Notes: generated by a model from the sequence alone, not told the origin. Counted from the stretch's first letter, positions 25,645 through 35,800 are shown. The stretch: 64,000 bases of DNA from an uncultured Planctomycetota bacterium (GCA_902796885.1 CADBQY010000114.1:1-64000); one strand, 5' to 3'. Numbers and translations: made by a program.

Positions 25645-26901
25645 TCAGAGATAGACCCAGTCCGAGGCCTTCTGGCCGGGAACGCCGAAATAGACTTTGC
25701 TCTCCGGCTGGATGTTGACGTCCCCCGGCCGGAAAAAGTTGAGTTTTAAGGTTTTTCGCATCACTTTGCGGCCGATCAGCGGAACTTCGTTCTCTTTGTT
25801 GTAGGCCGCGGCGGCGTCGTCCGACCAGCGCAGGGCGTTGGTCAGACCGCTGAGATAGACGGTGAAGTTATTGACGCGCGGATCGATGTCGGTCCACGTG
25901 ACGATTCCCCAGTAAGTTTCGCCCGGAGCGATATCGATCGTCGGGAACGAAACCGAGGTCTGATAGGTCTGGTTCGGGTCTTCGAGCGCCGCAATCCGCG
26001 TCAGCGCCAGGGGGAGAAACTGATCGTCCCACGCCTTGGCGGTCCGCTGCGTATCCTGCGCGCCGTAAAGCCCGTCGGCTCCCTTTTCGTAGTCGAGGGG
26101 CCCGATCAGATTCTCCGAGGTCAGAACGAAACGCGGGATAAACCGGACGGTGCCGCGCGCTTTGATCTCTTCGTCGGTGAGCTTCTTTTCGCCGTCGGTC
26201 AGCGGTTTCGGCTCGCCGAGCGGCTGGAGTTCGTAGGTCTTCACGCCGTCGCGCGCTTCCCCTTCGTTGACCTGCATCAGCTGGCTGGTGCCGTTTAGGT
26301 AGTCGATGTCGTTGATGACATAAATTCCGTCGAGGTTGTTCGATTTCCGCTCGTGGGTGACGGCTTCGACCCCGCGGTAGCCGGGCGAGTAAACGTCGTT
26401 CAAATTCTGACCCGAAACGATTTCGGCGTGCTCGTCCGAGCCGTCGTATTCCCCCTCTTGGCGAAGGATGACGCTGACGGTATTGTCAACCTCATACTCC
26501 TTGGCGCTCGAAACGCCGCTGCCGACAAACTGGCCGGTATTGGTGACCGAATAGACCATGTACCAGACAATCTTGCGGTCCATCTGGCCGTTTTCGTTTG
26601 GGAAATCGATCGGAATAAAGCGAATCGGCTTGAAACTAAACTGAAGGCACCAGACCTCTTTCGAAAAATAGACGTTCCTGGCCCAGTCAAACGAGTTGTC
26701 GTCTTCCCCCTGTGCCTCGGCAACGATTTCGGGGATATCGGACCACTGGAACGTTTCGCTGTAGTTGATGAATGGGCGGATGGTGGTCATCACCCCCGGA
26801 GCCGGCTGGCGGGGCTCCTGAGCCCTGATCGGCGCCGCGCCGGCCAGACCGAGAACGAGAAAACACATCCCCAAAACGAGTCGATATCGGTAATTTTTCA
26901 T
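25645..26901 (-). CDS. Secreted protein of unknown function
   Basis: A 418-residue protein with a clear signal peptide (YRLVLGMCFLVLGLAGAAPIRAQ, cleavage near AQ). The mature part is mostly beta-strand in pattern, with WYMVYSVTNTGQFVGSG and PGETYWGIVTWTDIDP resembling a repeated immunoglobulin-like carbohydrate-binding or scaffold fold. No catalytic motif is recognised. A good promoter (TTGACG-18-TATAAT) lies 55 bases upstream. The glycosidase gene follows, so the two may be expressed together. The type appears to be lineage-specific (inference). Confidence 0.6.
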   Translation of the reverse strand: MKNYRYRLVLGMCFLVLGLAGAAPIRAQEPRQPAPGVMTTIRPFINYSETFQWSDIPEIVAEAQGEDDNSFDWARNVYFSKEVWCLQFSFKPIRFIPIDFPNENGQMDRKIVWYMVYSVTNTGQFVGSGVSSAKEYEVDNTVSVILRQEGEYDGSDEHAEIVSGQNLNDVYSPGYRGVEAVTHERKSNNLDGIYVINDIDYLNGTSQLMQVNEGEARDGVKTYELQPLGEPKPLTDGEKKLTDEEIKARGTVRFIPRFVLTSENLIGPLDYEKGADGLYGAQDTQRTAKAWDDQFLPLALTRIAALEDPNQTYQTSVSFPTIDIAPGETYWGIVTWTDIDPRVNNFTVYLSGLTNALRWSDDAAAAYNKENEVPLIGRKVMRKTLKLNFFRPGDVNIQPESKVYFGVPGQKASDWVYL

Positions 26902-26955
26902 TGTCTGCTATATTTTTGCTCGAATGGATCGAAACGGCACCCTCTCCCTCGCCCC

Positions 26956-26985
26956 ATTATAATATGAACCAGCAAAGCGCGTCAA
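26956..26985 (-). promoter_or_regulatory. Promoter of the secreted protein gene
   Basis: On the minus strand, TTGACG (26980-26985) and TATAAT (26956-26961) are separated by 18 bases. Confidence 0.6.
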
Positions 26986-27157
26986 CTCGTCGCCGCCGTC
27001 TCTACCCCTTTTTCCCCTTTTTTCCTCTCTTCTTTGAGCAAAATCCGAATCTTTTACCAAATTGACCTGGAAAAGCGCGTAGGAAAAGAGTAACCTTCCC
27101 GCGGAAAGGAGTCTCCGCCGCGGAGATTCTCCGAACGATTCACCCCGTTTTCCGACC

Positions 27158-28102
27158 ATGACCGAACACCTGCCCGTTCAAGACCCCGATGCGACGCCGG
27201 GTCGGACCGTTCATCGGCCGGTCCTCTTTCACGAGGTTCTGGACGCGCTCTCGCCCGAACAGGGAGGGGTTTATCTGGACGGCACCCTGGGGGGTGGGGG
27301 GCATTCGCTGGCGATCGCCGACCGTGTCGGACCGAAAGGCCTGGTGATTTCGATCGACCGCGACGCCGCGGCGCTCGACCGCGTCGAGGCGCGCCTGGCC
27401 CGCGACTCCGCGCCAAATCGGGGAGTCGTACGGATGGCGCAGTCAAACTACGCCGACTTTCCCGCCGTCCTGGAGATGCTCGGGATCGACAAGGTCAACG
27501 GCTTCCTCTTGGACTTAGGGCTTTCGAGCGATCAGCTCGCCGACCCGACGCGGGGATTCAGCTTCAACGCCGACGGAGATCTCGACCTGCGGTTCGACGC
27601 GACCGAAGGAGAGCCCGCCTGGCAGCTTCTGGCGCGCCGGAGCGCCGACGAGATCGCCGGCATCATCTTTCGCTACGGCGAAGAGAGGTTCAGCCGGCGT
27701 ATCGCGCGGGAGATCGTCCGGCGCCGTGCCGAAGAGCCGATCCGCCGCGCGTCCCAACTGGCCGAGATCTGCCGAAAGGTGATCCCGGCCCCGGCCGGGC
27801 GCGACCGACAAAGGATCGACCCGGCCACCCGAACCTTTCAGGCGCTGCGGATCGCGGTGAACGACGAACTCGGTTCGCTCGAACGCTTTCTGCGGCAGGC
27901 GCCCGACCGCCTCCTTCCGGGGGGGAAGATCGCCATCATCAGTTTTCATTCTTTGGAAGACCGAATCGTCAAGACGGCTTTTCGCGACACGCCGGAACTT
28001 GAAGTTCTGACGCGCAAGCCGATCGAGGCCGGTCAAACGGAACAGCAAGAGAATCCGCGCGCGCGGAGCGCGAAGCTCCGGGTCGCCCGCCGGATTCCCT
28101 GA
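27158..28102 (+). CDS. rsmH: 16S rRNA (cytosine-1402-N4) methyltransferase
   Basis: RsmH methylates N4 of C1402 in the ribosomal P site using S-adenosylmethionine. The 314-residue protein has HRPVLFHEVLDAL, the SAM motif YLDGTLGGGGHS, the LLDLGLSSDQL motif, RGFSFNADGDLDLRFD, the FQALRIAVNDEL segment and the closing ISFHSLEDRIVK, and ARSAKLRVARR at the C-terminus. Length is normal. No ribosome site precedes the ATG. In most bacteria rsmH is followed by ftsL and a class B penicillin-binding protein; here the next gene, 21 bases on, is a LysM membrane protein. Confidence 0.95.
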   Translation: MTEHLPVQDPDATPGRTVHRPVLFHEVLDALSPEQGGVYLDGTLGGGGHSLAIADRVGPKGLVISIDRDAAALDRVEARLARDSAPNRGVVRMAQSNYADFPAVLEMLGIDKVNGFLLDLGLSSDQLADPTRGFSFNADGDLDLRFDATEGEPAWQLLARRSADEIAGIIFRYGEERFSRRIAREIVRRRAEEPIRRASQLAEICRKVIPAPAGRDRQRIDPATRTFQALRIAVNDELGSLERFLRQAPDRLLPGGKIAIISFHSLEDRIVKTAFRDTPELEVLTRKPIEAGQTEQQENPRARSAKLRVARRIP

Positions 28103-28123
28103 ACCTGTAACACGAGGAACCCG

Positions 28124-31100
28124 ATGAAAGATCGTTACGACAATTTCTTTGACGCCCAGCAGGACCCGTACGAATACGACGCGGACGGCGAAAACGACGC
28201 CGAAGAATACGAAGAGGACGAGCTGGAAGACGAGGAATCGCTCGAAGATGACGACGAGTCATACGAGGACGACGAGCTAGAGGACGAAGACGATTCGGAG
28301 GAGTACTCCGAAGAAGAAGAGGAGGAGGAGGTCCCGGCGGCGCCGGCGGCTTCGTCGCGTCCCTTCGGAAACAGTCTGAATATTCAGCTCAACGACCGGA
28401 ATCGAAACAACGGCGGCGGCAACAATCAGGGGAATACGGCTCGGCCGAACGGAAACGCGCCCCAAAATCGGCCGCAAGGCGCGGGTCAGGGACTGGTCTT
28501 TAAGCAGGTAAAACCGGCCGCGCCGACCGTAAACGGCGCGGCGCCGCCAAATCGACCCGCGGCGGCGAATCCGTCCGCCCGTCCCGTCCAAGCCGTCTCT
28601 TTGAACCGAAACGCGCCGAAAGAGGAAGAACCGGTCGACGCGCAAGTTGCGAACGACGAAACCGCGGAAGAATTCGAATCTCCGAGAACGGGCGTTTTCT
28701 CGAAACTCGCGCCGTGGAACTGGGGAAAATCGCGGCGTATCGAACTCGAGGACGAGGCGTCCGATCCCGACGAAGAGGAAACGACCGGCGAAGAGCGCGA
28801 AGAGGACGACGCTGAGCGCCCCGGCCGGTTCCGACGGTTCTTCTCGCGCTTCTCGCGATCTTCGGACGAAACCGAAGCAGAAGCCGAAGACACCGACGAA
28901 GAAGAGATCGCCGCGCCGGAAACGAAGATCGCGCGTCTGGGTCAAAGGGTCTCCAAAAAATTCTCGTCCCTTTCGAACCGCGTGCGGGGACGCCTGCGGA
29001 CCGACGAGACGCTCGACGAGTTCAAGGAGAATCTCGCCGAATCGGAAGAAGAGTTTGACGAGGTTCCGCACGGACGGCTTCGCCGTCTGGTGAAAACCGG
29101 AATGATCGGCGGCGCGGCGGCGATTCTCGTCTTCGCCTGCTGGACGGGATATAAACACCTGACCGGTTCGAAATCGGATCCCGACGCGGCGGCGGGGCTC
29201 GCTTCGTTCGACGGAAAAGAGAACGACACGCTCAGCGGACTTTCGTCCCGCGCCGAGTCGGACGGACTTGAAACGACGCCGCTCGACTCGATCGCCGAAG
29301 AGTTCGACACGCTTGGGGACACACTCTCGGATCAAACCGATTCCCTCAAGGATCAGGTCGATTCCCTTTCGGGAAAAGTCGGCGAGAAGATCGATTCGGT
29401 CACCGCGGCTCTCACTTCCGGCGTCAACGACGCGCTTGACAAACTTGACGGCGACCTTCTGTCGAACGACGATCCCGCGGCCGACTCGCGCGGCGGCGAA
29501 GCGCTCGGCGCCGTTGCGGCCGGCGCGGCGGCGGCCGCCGCCGGGGTCGCCGCCCTCTCGAACGGAAACGGCTCGTCCGACAACGGGCTCGATTTCGATT
29601 TCGGCACCTCAGACGACGGCGCCCTGTCGGTCTCCGAAACGACCCCCGCCTACGGCGACAATCAGGCCGGCGGACTTTCGTTCGACCAGCTCAAGGAAAA
29701 TCTTGCCGAAACCGGCGAACAACTCAAAGACGGATTCCAATCGGGGGTCGAAAAGGTCGACGATTCGCTGAAGAAAGCGGGCGAAAAGACCGGCGAATTC
29801 TTCGATCAGGTCGGTCAGAAGATCAGCGGTTCGGCGCAGGAGCTCAAACAGGAGTTTAAAGACGACATGGCTCAGGCCGGCGGACAGGCGCAGGACGCCG
29901 CGCAAAAAGTCGGCGACTGGGCGAGCAACACGTACGACGCCGCCAAGGAGAAGGTCGGGGACGCCGCCTCCAGTATCAAAAGCGAACTGAATCAAGCCGG
30001 AACCCAGGCACAGGACGCCGCGCAAAAAGTCGGCGACTGGGCGAGCAACACATACGACTCCGCCAGGGGAAAGGTCGGGGACGCCGCCTCCAACATCAAA
30101 AGCGAACTGAATCAAGCCGGAACCCAGGCGCAGGACGCCGCGCAAAAAGTCGGCGACTGGGCGAACGAGACGTTCCAATCGCCGCAATCGACCGCCGGAA
30201 CCGTGCCGTCGGCCGCGCCGCAGTCGACCGTCGGCACGCTCCAAAGCGGCGGCGGACAAACGCAGGGGCTTTCGCTCGGCCAGAAGAATCCGAGCGAGCC
30301 TCTCTTCCTCGAAACCTCGGCTCGAAAAAGTAGCGCCGCCTCATCGCTCGGGGGGAGCGCCAATCAGTTTCAGTCGGCCTCGACCGCCGTTTCGGGCGGA
30401 CGGAATACGCCGCTGGGAACCGCGTCCCTCGCGCAGAATAACGGCGCGGCCGGAAGTCTGAACAACGGACTCGGCAGTACGCCGACGGCCGGCGCCCTCA
30501 CGAGCAGTTTAGGAAATACCGCGCAAAGCGCCCCCCCGGCACAAAGCGGCACGCAGCTTCAAGAGAGCGCTCCCCTTTCGTCAAACGAAACCGCGGGCGC
30601 TCTGAACAATACGCCCCGGAGCGCGGCCGCCGCGCAGCTTCCGGCGCAGGGAAACACGGCGCCGGTAAGCGCCGCGCCGGCCGAAATCCAGGACGCGCTG
30701 GCCCAGGAGGCCGCCGCCGCCCGCTCGGCCGCCGCGCAACAGGCCGAAGTGGTTCAGGGACAGACCCCCGACGAAACTTTCGCCGCCGAAACCGATCTTT
30801 CGTCGATCGGGTTTGAAGCGCCCCGCGTCGAGGACGGCGATCCCCTCTCCAATTCCCTCTCCCCCTTCGGGAGCCAGTACTCCCTTCCCGAGGAGACGGT
30901 TCCCGCCGCCAATCTGAACGCGGCCGTACCGAACACCGCGAACCTGGGTTCGAACGCCCCGGCGGCGGGTCAGCCCGCGCAACAGCTCTCGTCCCTCGAC
31001 TACAACCCCGCCGACCCGGCCGCCTCGGCACGGTACAACAACGGTCAGACGGGGATCTCCTTTGCGGGGAACAGTCTCTCCGGCATCACATCGCCGGGTT

Positions 31101-31279
31101 CGGAATACCGGCAGTACCGGACCAAGGCGGGGGATAATCTGATCAAGATCGCCGAGAACGAACTCGGCGACGGAACCCGTTGGTCCGAAATCAGTAAACT
31201 GAACGCGAACATCGACCTTCGCGGACGGCTCGACGAGGGGTTGATCATTCTTCTTCCCCCGAAAAACAGCGGGAACTGA
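28124..31279 (+). CDS. Large acidic single-pass membrane protein with 40-residue repeats and a LysM domain
   Basis: A 1051-residue protein. Residues 18-68 are almost all Asp/Glu. A low-complexity Asn/Pro region and charged linkers follow, then one transmembrane helix (about 325-345), giving an inside-N, outside-C topology. Residues about 400-690 are Lys/Asp/Ala/Gln-rich amphipathic helix resembling LEA or apolipoprotein repeats, with near-identical 40-residue units (DNA period 120 bases, 29891-30168). A Gln/Asn/Ser/Ala-rich stretch leads to a C-terminal LysM domain (about 998-1048, YRTKAGDNLIKIAENEL), which should bind glycan or peptidoglycan outside. GAGGAA precedes the ATG. It follows rsmH by 21 bases. 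Confidence 0.8.
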   Translation: MKDRYDNFFDAQQDPYEYDADGENDAEEYEEDELEDEESLEDDDESYEDDELEDEDDSEEYSEEEEEEEVPAAPAASSRPFGNSLNIQLNDRNRNNGGGNNQGNTARPNGNAPQNRPQGAGQGLVFKQVKPAAPTVNGAAPPNRPAAANPSARPVQAVSLNRNAPKEEEPVDAQVANDETAEEFESPRTGVFSKLAPWNWGKSRRIELEDEASDPDEEETTGEEREEDDAERPGRFRRFFSRFSRSSDETEAEAEDTDEEEIAAPETKIARLGQRVSKKFSSLSNRVRGRLRTDETLDEFKENLAESEEEFDEVPHGRLRRLVKTGMIGGAAAILVFACWTGYKHLTGSKSDPDAAAGLASFDGKENDTLSGLSSRAESDGLETTPLDSIAEEFDTLGDTLSDQTDSLKDQVDSLSGKVGEKIDSVTAALTSGVNDALDKLDGDLLSNDDPAADSRGGEALGAVAAGAAAAAAGVAALSNGNGSSDNGLDFDFGTSDDGALSVSETTPAYGDNQAGGLSFDQLKENLAETGEQLKDGFQSGVEKVDDSLKKAGEKTGEFFDQVGQKISGSAQELKQEFKDDMAQAGGQAQDAAQKVGDWASNTYDAAKEKVGDAASSIKSELNQAGTQAQDAAQKVGDWASNTYDSARGKVGDAASNIKSELNQAGTQAQDAAQKVGDWANETFQSPQSTAGTVPSAAPQSTVGTLQSGGGQTQGLSLGQKNPSEPLFLETSARKSSAASSLGGSANQFQSASTAVSGGRNTPLGTASLAQNNGAAGSLNNGLGSTPTAGALTSSLGNTAQSAPPAQSGTQLQESAPLSSNETAGALNNTPRSAAAAQLPAQGNTAPVSAAPAEIQDALAQEAAAARSAAAQQAEVVQGQTPDETFAAETDLSSIGFEAPRVEDGDPLSNSLSPFGSQYSLPEETVPAANLNAAVPNTANLGSNAPAAGQPAQQLSSLDYNPADPAASARYNNGQTGISFAGNSLSGITSPGSEYRQYRTKAGDNLIKIAENELGDGTRWSEISKLNANIDLRGRLDEGLIILLPPKNSGN
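29891..30168 (+). repeat. 120-base tandem repeat inside the LysM protein gene
   Basis: Two full copies (29891-30010, 30011-30130) and the start of a third differ at only a few bases. Each encodes a 40-residue unit beginning QDAAQKVGDWA. Being in frame, copy-number change would keep the protein intact. Confidence 0.85.
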
Positions 31280-31304
31280 CCGCTTCGACCCGACGAACTT
31301 GCCA

Positions 31305-31341
31305 AGCGCGGATTCCTTCCCTTTCGGATCGGATCCGCGCT
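31305..31341 (+). terminator. Probable terminator after the LysM protein gene
   Basis: AGCGCGGAT (31305-31313) pairs with ATCCGCGCT (31333-31341), followed by a pyrimidine-rich TCTTCTTATCT tract. It lies 26 bases after the stop. Confidence 0.5.
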
Positions 31342-31382
31342 CTTCTTATCTCCCGGCGACTGGAAGCTCCCCGATTTTTGTT

Positions 31383-31388
31383 TATAAT
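31383..31388 (+). promoter_or_regulatory. -10 element for the BRCT-MerR-TPR gene
   Basis: A perfect TATAAT lies 52 bases before the ATG at 31441. Only a poor -35 (CTGGAA, 31360-31365) is found at 17-base spacing. Confidence 0.45.
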
Positions 31389-31440
31389 ACCCTTGGCTTA
31401 CGGGTACGCGTCCGTTTTCCGTCGCCGGAACGAGGGAGTC

Positions 31441-32589
31441 ATGGTCCAGAATATTAAAAATCGAAAACTCTGCTTCTGCGGAAAACTCGCCGGGATGTCC
31501 CGAAAGGAGGCCGAAACGCTCGCCCGCGCCGCGGGCGCGGTTGTCTCGTCGGTCCCGCGCGGCGATGTCAACCTGATCGTCCTCGGCGAAGCCGCCCCCC
31601 TGGGAAAAACGTGGGACGAACTGCAAGGCGCGTTCGACGAAGCGCTCCGCGACGCGTTTGAGTCGGGCCGGCTTGAAACGATTACCGAAACGACCTTTTG
31701 GCAATGGCTCGGTCTCCACCCCGAGACCGACGGCGCGCCCCCGCTCTTCACTCCGGCGGCATTGGCCGAATTGACCGGCGTCACCGCGGCGGCGATCCGT
31801 CTTTGGTACCGGCTCGGTTTTCTCAAGAGCGAAAGCCAGGTCGGTAAACTCCCCTATTTCGCGTTTGAAGAAATCCTCGCCGCCAAGCGTCTGAAAGCGC
31901 TCTGCGAGGCGGGTTCCTCGCCCCGGCAGATCGGTCGGGCGATCGCCCGACTCCAGAAGATGTTTCCGAACGACCGGCGGGTTCTCCTCCGTCTGAGTCC
32001 AACCGCCGACCCGAAAAAGATGCTCTACGCCGACGGGACGTCTCTTCAAGATTCCGGCGGGCAGTCGTTTTTCGACTTCGACCGGGTCGAACCGGTCCCG
32101 GATCTCGCAGACACGATCCCGCGCCTCGACGACGTTTTTCGTGCCGACGGCGAGATGCTGAGCGCCGAGTCGGTCTTGGCCGAACTCCCCCGCCGCGAAC
32201 AGGACGAGGCGATCGGACGGAAGGTGATCGATCTCTGTCAGAAGGCATGGCAGCTGGAAATGGAAGGCGATCTCGAAGGAGCCGTCGTTTCGTGCCGTGC
32301 CGCGCTGTTATTGGGCGGGCCCGACCCCGACGTTTCGCTCCAGCTTGCCGAACTATTGGCCGCTTCGGGAAACGATCAGGCCGCCCGCGAACGATACTAT
32401 GCCGTCTTAGAGGCGGACGGACGTAATGTGGAAGCGATGATCGGTCTGGCGCGTCTGCTTGACCGTCTCGGTCAGCAGGCCGACGCGGCCGAACTCTACC
32501 GGGCGGCACTCGAAATCGCCCCGGAGTACACCGAACCGCGCGACCGGCTGGAAGACCTTCTTCGCCGAATGGGAAAAACCGCCCGCTGA
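31441..32589 (+). CDS. BRCT - MerR-like HTH - TPR fusion protein
   Basis: A 382-residue protein of unusual architecture. Residues about 6-60 match a BRCT-like fold (NRKLCFCGKLAGMSRKEA, a conserved small hydrophobic core, then DVNLIVLGE). Residues about 101-180 form a MerR-type winged helix (FTPAALAELTGVTAAAIRLW, YRLGFL, FAFEEILAAKRLKALCEAG). Residues about 260-380 contain three TPR-like helix pairs (AWQLEMEGDLEGAVVSCRAAL and so on). GAGGGAG precedes the ATG at 31441; an in-frame start at 31378 overlaps the -10 element and is rejected. It may bind DNA and assemble proteins; target unknown. The gene is monocistronic. Confidence 0.78.
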   Translation: MVQNIKNRKLCFCGKLAGMSRKEAETLARAAGAVVSSVPRGDVNLIVLGEAAPLGKTWDELQGAFDEALRDAFESGRLETITETTFWQWLGLHPETDGAPPLFTPAALAELTGVTAAAIRLWYRLGFLKSESQVGKLPYFAFEEILAAKRLKALCEAGSSPRQIGRAIARLQKMFPNDRRVLLRLSPTADPKKMLYADGTSLQDSGGQSFFDFDRVEPVPDLADTIPRLDDVFRADGEMLSAESVLAELPRREQDEAIGRKVIDLCQKAWQLEMEGDLEGAVVSCRAALLLGGPDPDVSLQLAELLAASGNDQAARERYYAVLEADGRNVEAMIGLARLLDRLGQQADAAELYRAALEIAPEYTEPRDRLEDLLRRMGKTAR

Positions 32590-32683
32590 ACCTCGCGGCG
32601 CCCGCCCGTCAAAAAAGGGCCGGCGCGCGACCGCTCTCCCTTTCCCTCCGGTAAAAGACCCTTTTTATTTGCCCCCGATAGGT

Positions 32684-32689
32684 TATAAT
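32684..32689 (+). promoter_or_regulatory. -10 element of the purL-purQ-metG operon
   Basis: TATAAT lies about 155 bases before the purL ATG; the -35 (TTTTTA, 32662-32667) is weak. The roughly 150-base leader is long enough for regulation, but I recognise no known riboswitch in it. Confidence 0.5.
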
Positions 32690-32844
32690 GGGGAAGGAGC
32701 CTTCTCTCCGGCCTTCGGGAACCCTTTTTGACCTCCCCCGAAGCCCGTCCGAGGAGAAGCTAGCGGCGTCAGAAGTTCCTCTTTTCGCCCTCATACCGGA
32801 GGAATTTGAGCCGATAAAGTCTACCACCTTGAAAGGACGTTTCT

Positions 32845-35800
32845 ATGCTTTGGGAAGTCGACATTTTCGCCGCGCCCGACCAGCTTGACCGCGCGGCTTC
32901 CGACACCGTTTCCGACGCGGCCGACATGGGTCTCTCTTCCGATCTGACGGCGGTTGCGGCACGGGGTTACCTGATCGAAGGGGATCTCGACGCGCCGCAG
33001 GTTGAAAAACTCGCCGCGCTCTTTCTGGCCGACCCGGTCGTCGAACAAACCGTGATCGGCCGGGTGGGGGATCCGCGGCTCGATCTCCCGCCGGGGCGGA
33101 CCGAAGCCCCCGAACCGATCTACGTTCTCCCGAAACCGGGGGTGACCGACTCGGTCGCCGACAACGCCCGTAAGACGTTCCCCCTGTTCGGCGTCGCCGC
33201 CCAGGGGTGCCGGACTTTCAAAAAATACTGGATCGACGGCGTCACCGAAGCCCAGCGCGATCTGATCGCGCACAAGCTCCTGGCAAACGACGCGATCGAA
33301 CAGCTCGTTCGGGGAAAACTCCCTTTCACGAAACTTCAGGTCGGCGCGCCGGGCGAGTTCAATCTGAGGACCATAGCGATCCGCGCCATGTCGGAGACGG
33401 AACTCGAAAAGCTCAGCAAAGAGGGGCAGCTTTTCCTCTCGATCACCGAGATGAAAACGATTCAGACGTATTTCAGCGAACTCGGCCGCGACCCGACCGA
33501 TATCGAGCTTGAAACGATCGCCCAGACGTGGAGCGAACACTGCTCTCACAAGACCCTCGCCGGACGGATCACCTATTCGGGGCCCGAAGGGGAAAAGACG
33601 TTCGACAACATGTTGAAAGAGACGATCTTCGCCGCCACGGTCGAAATCCGCAAAAACCTCGGACCGGGCGATTTCTGCGTTTCGGTCTTTTCCGACAACG
33701 CCGGAGTCGTCACGTTCAACGACGAATACAACGTCTGTTTCAAAGTCGAAACGCACAATCATCCCAGCGCGCTCGAACCGTACGGGGGCGCCAACACGGG
33801 GCTCGGGGGTGTGATCCGCGACCCGATGGGAACCGGGATGGGCGCCAAACCCGTCTGTAACACAGACGTTTTCTGTTTCGCCCCGCCCGAGACGGACGTC
33901 GCCGCCCTTCCGCCGGGCGTTCAGCACCCGCGGCGGATCATCAAGGGGGTCGTCGCCGGAGTGCGCGACTACGGAAACCGAATGGGGATCCCCACGGTCA
34001 ACGGCGCGGTCTATTTTGACAGACGCTATTTGGGAAACCCGCTCGTCTACTGCGGCAATATCGGCCTTCTGCCGGTCGATATGTCGTTCAAACACCCGCA
34101 GGCCGGCGACCTGATCGTGGCGATTGGCGGACGGACCGGACGCGACGGGATCCACGGCGCGACTTTCAGCAGCGCCGAGCTGACCAGCGAAAGCGAGACC
34201 CTTTCGGGGGGCGCGGTTCAGATCGGAAACGCCATCACCGAAAAGATGGTTCTCGACGTCATGTTGGAGGCGCGCGACCGCGGCTTGTATAACGCCGTGA
34301 CCGACTGCGGCGCGGGGGGCTTTTCGAGCGCGGTCGGCGAAATGGGCGAAGAGATCGGCGCCGAAGTCGAGCTGGACGCCGCGCCGCTGAAATACGACGG
34401 TCTGAGTTACACAGAAATCTGGATCAGCGAAGCGCAGGAGCGGATGGTCTTCTCGGTCCCGAAAGAGAAATGGGACGAATTTAAAGCTCTCGCCGAAAGC
34501 GAAAACGTCGAAGCGGTCGTTCTGGGGGAATTTAAACCGACCGGCCGACTCGTCCTCAATTACAAGGGGGTCAAGGTCGCCGATCTGCCGATGTCGTTTC
34601 TCCACGACGGCCGCCCGCCGGTCATCCGCCGGGCGGTCTATCGGCCCGCCCAGGCCGAGCCTCTTTCGGTCCGTCCGCAGGGGGACGTTTCGCCGGCGCA
34701 GACCGCCCTTTCGGCGGGAATCGGCACCGACGACTGGAACGCCGATCTCGACGCGATTTTGTCCTCGCTCAACGTTGCCAGCAAGCACTGGGTCGTCCGC
34801 CAGTACGACCACGAAGTTCAGGGGGGGAGCGTCATCAAGCCGCTGGTCGGCGTCTGCAACGACGGCCCCGGCGACGCGGCGGTTCTGCGTCCGCTCGTCT
34901 CGTCGCGCCGCGCGTTGGTCGTCTCGTGCGGGATGAACCCCAACTACGGCGATTTCGACACCGCCGACATGGCCGCCTCGGCGATCGACGAGGCGGTCCG
35001 CAACGCGGTCGCCGTCGGGGCCGACCCGGCGACGATCGTCCTGCTCGACAACTTCTGCTGGGGAAACACCGATCGGCCCGAAACGCTCGGCTCGCTCGTT
35101 CGCAGCGCGCTGGCGTGTTACGACGTGGCGGTCGGGTTCGGCACGCCGTTCGTCTCGGGAAAAGACTCGCTCAACAACGAATTCCGTCCGGTCGGCGCCG
35201 AAGAGCCGATCTCGATTCCCCCCTCCCTGCTGATCAGCGCGATGGGGCAGATGCCCGACGCCGCGTCGGCGGTCTCGATGGACCTGAAAGAGGCGGGCAA
35301 CTCGCTCTACCTGGTCGGCGAGACGAAAAACGAGTTGGGCGGTTCGCACTTTGCGCTGGTCCGCTCCCTGAAAGGGGGCAAATCCCCGTCGGTCGATATC
35401 CCGCGCGCGCGGCGCACCTTCTACGCGGTCTATCAAGCGATTCGGGAAGGGCTCGTCCGCGCGGCGCACGACCTTTCGGAAGGGGGGCTTGCCGCCGCCG
35501 CCGCCGAAATGGCGTTCGCCGGAAACCTGGGGGCGGAACTCTGGGCGGAACACGTCTCGGTTGACTTCGTTCCGGGAGACCGCGAAAAACTCGCCGCCGT
35601 TCCGGGCGTAACGGCCGAAAACGCCGCCGATCCGGTCCGTCTTTTCAGCGAATCGAACTCGCGTTTTCTGATCGAGGTTCCCGCCGAGAACGCTTCGGCG
35701 TTCGAAGCGATTCTCGCCGAGGCCGAGGTTCCCCACGCCCAGGTGGGGAAAGTAACCGCGTCGGACCGCCTGGTGATCGTCGGCGCCGACGGAAAGAAAC

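Noticed and set aside
23308-25749. An 813-codon open frame antisense to the GH106-like gene
   Set aside because: Low-complexity Arg/Gly/Val-rich translation with no start site; produced by codon bias of the real gene on the other strand.
29891-30168. Possible CRISPR-like direct repeats
   Set aside because: The 120-base period is continuous coding sequence in frame, with no spacers.
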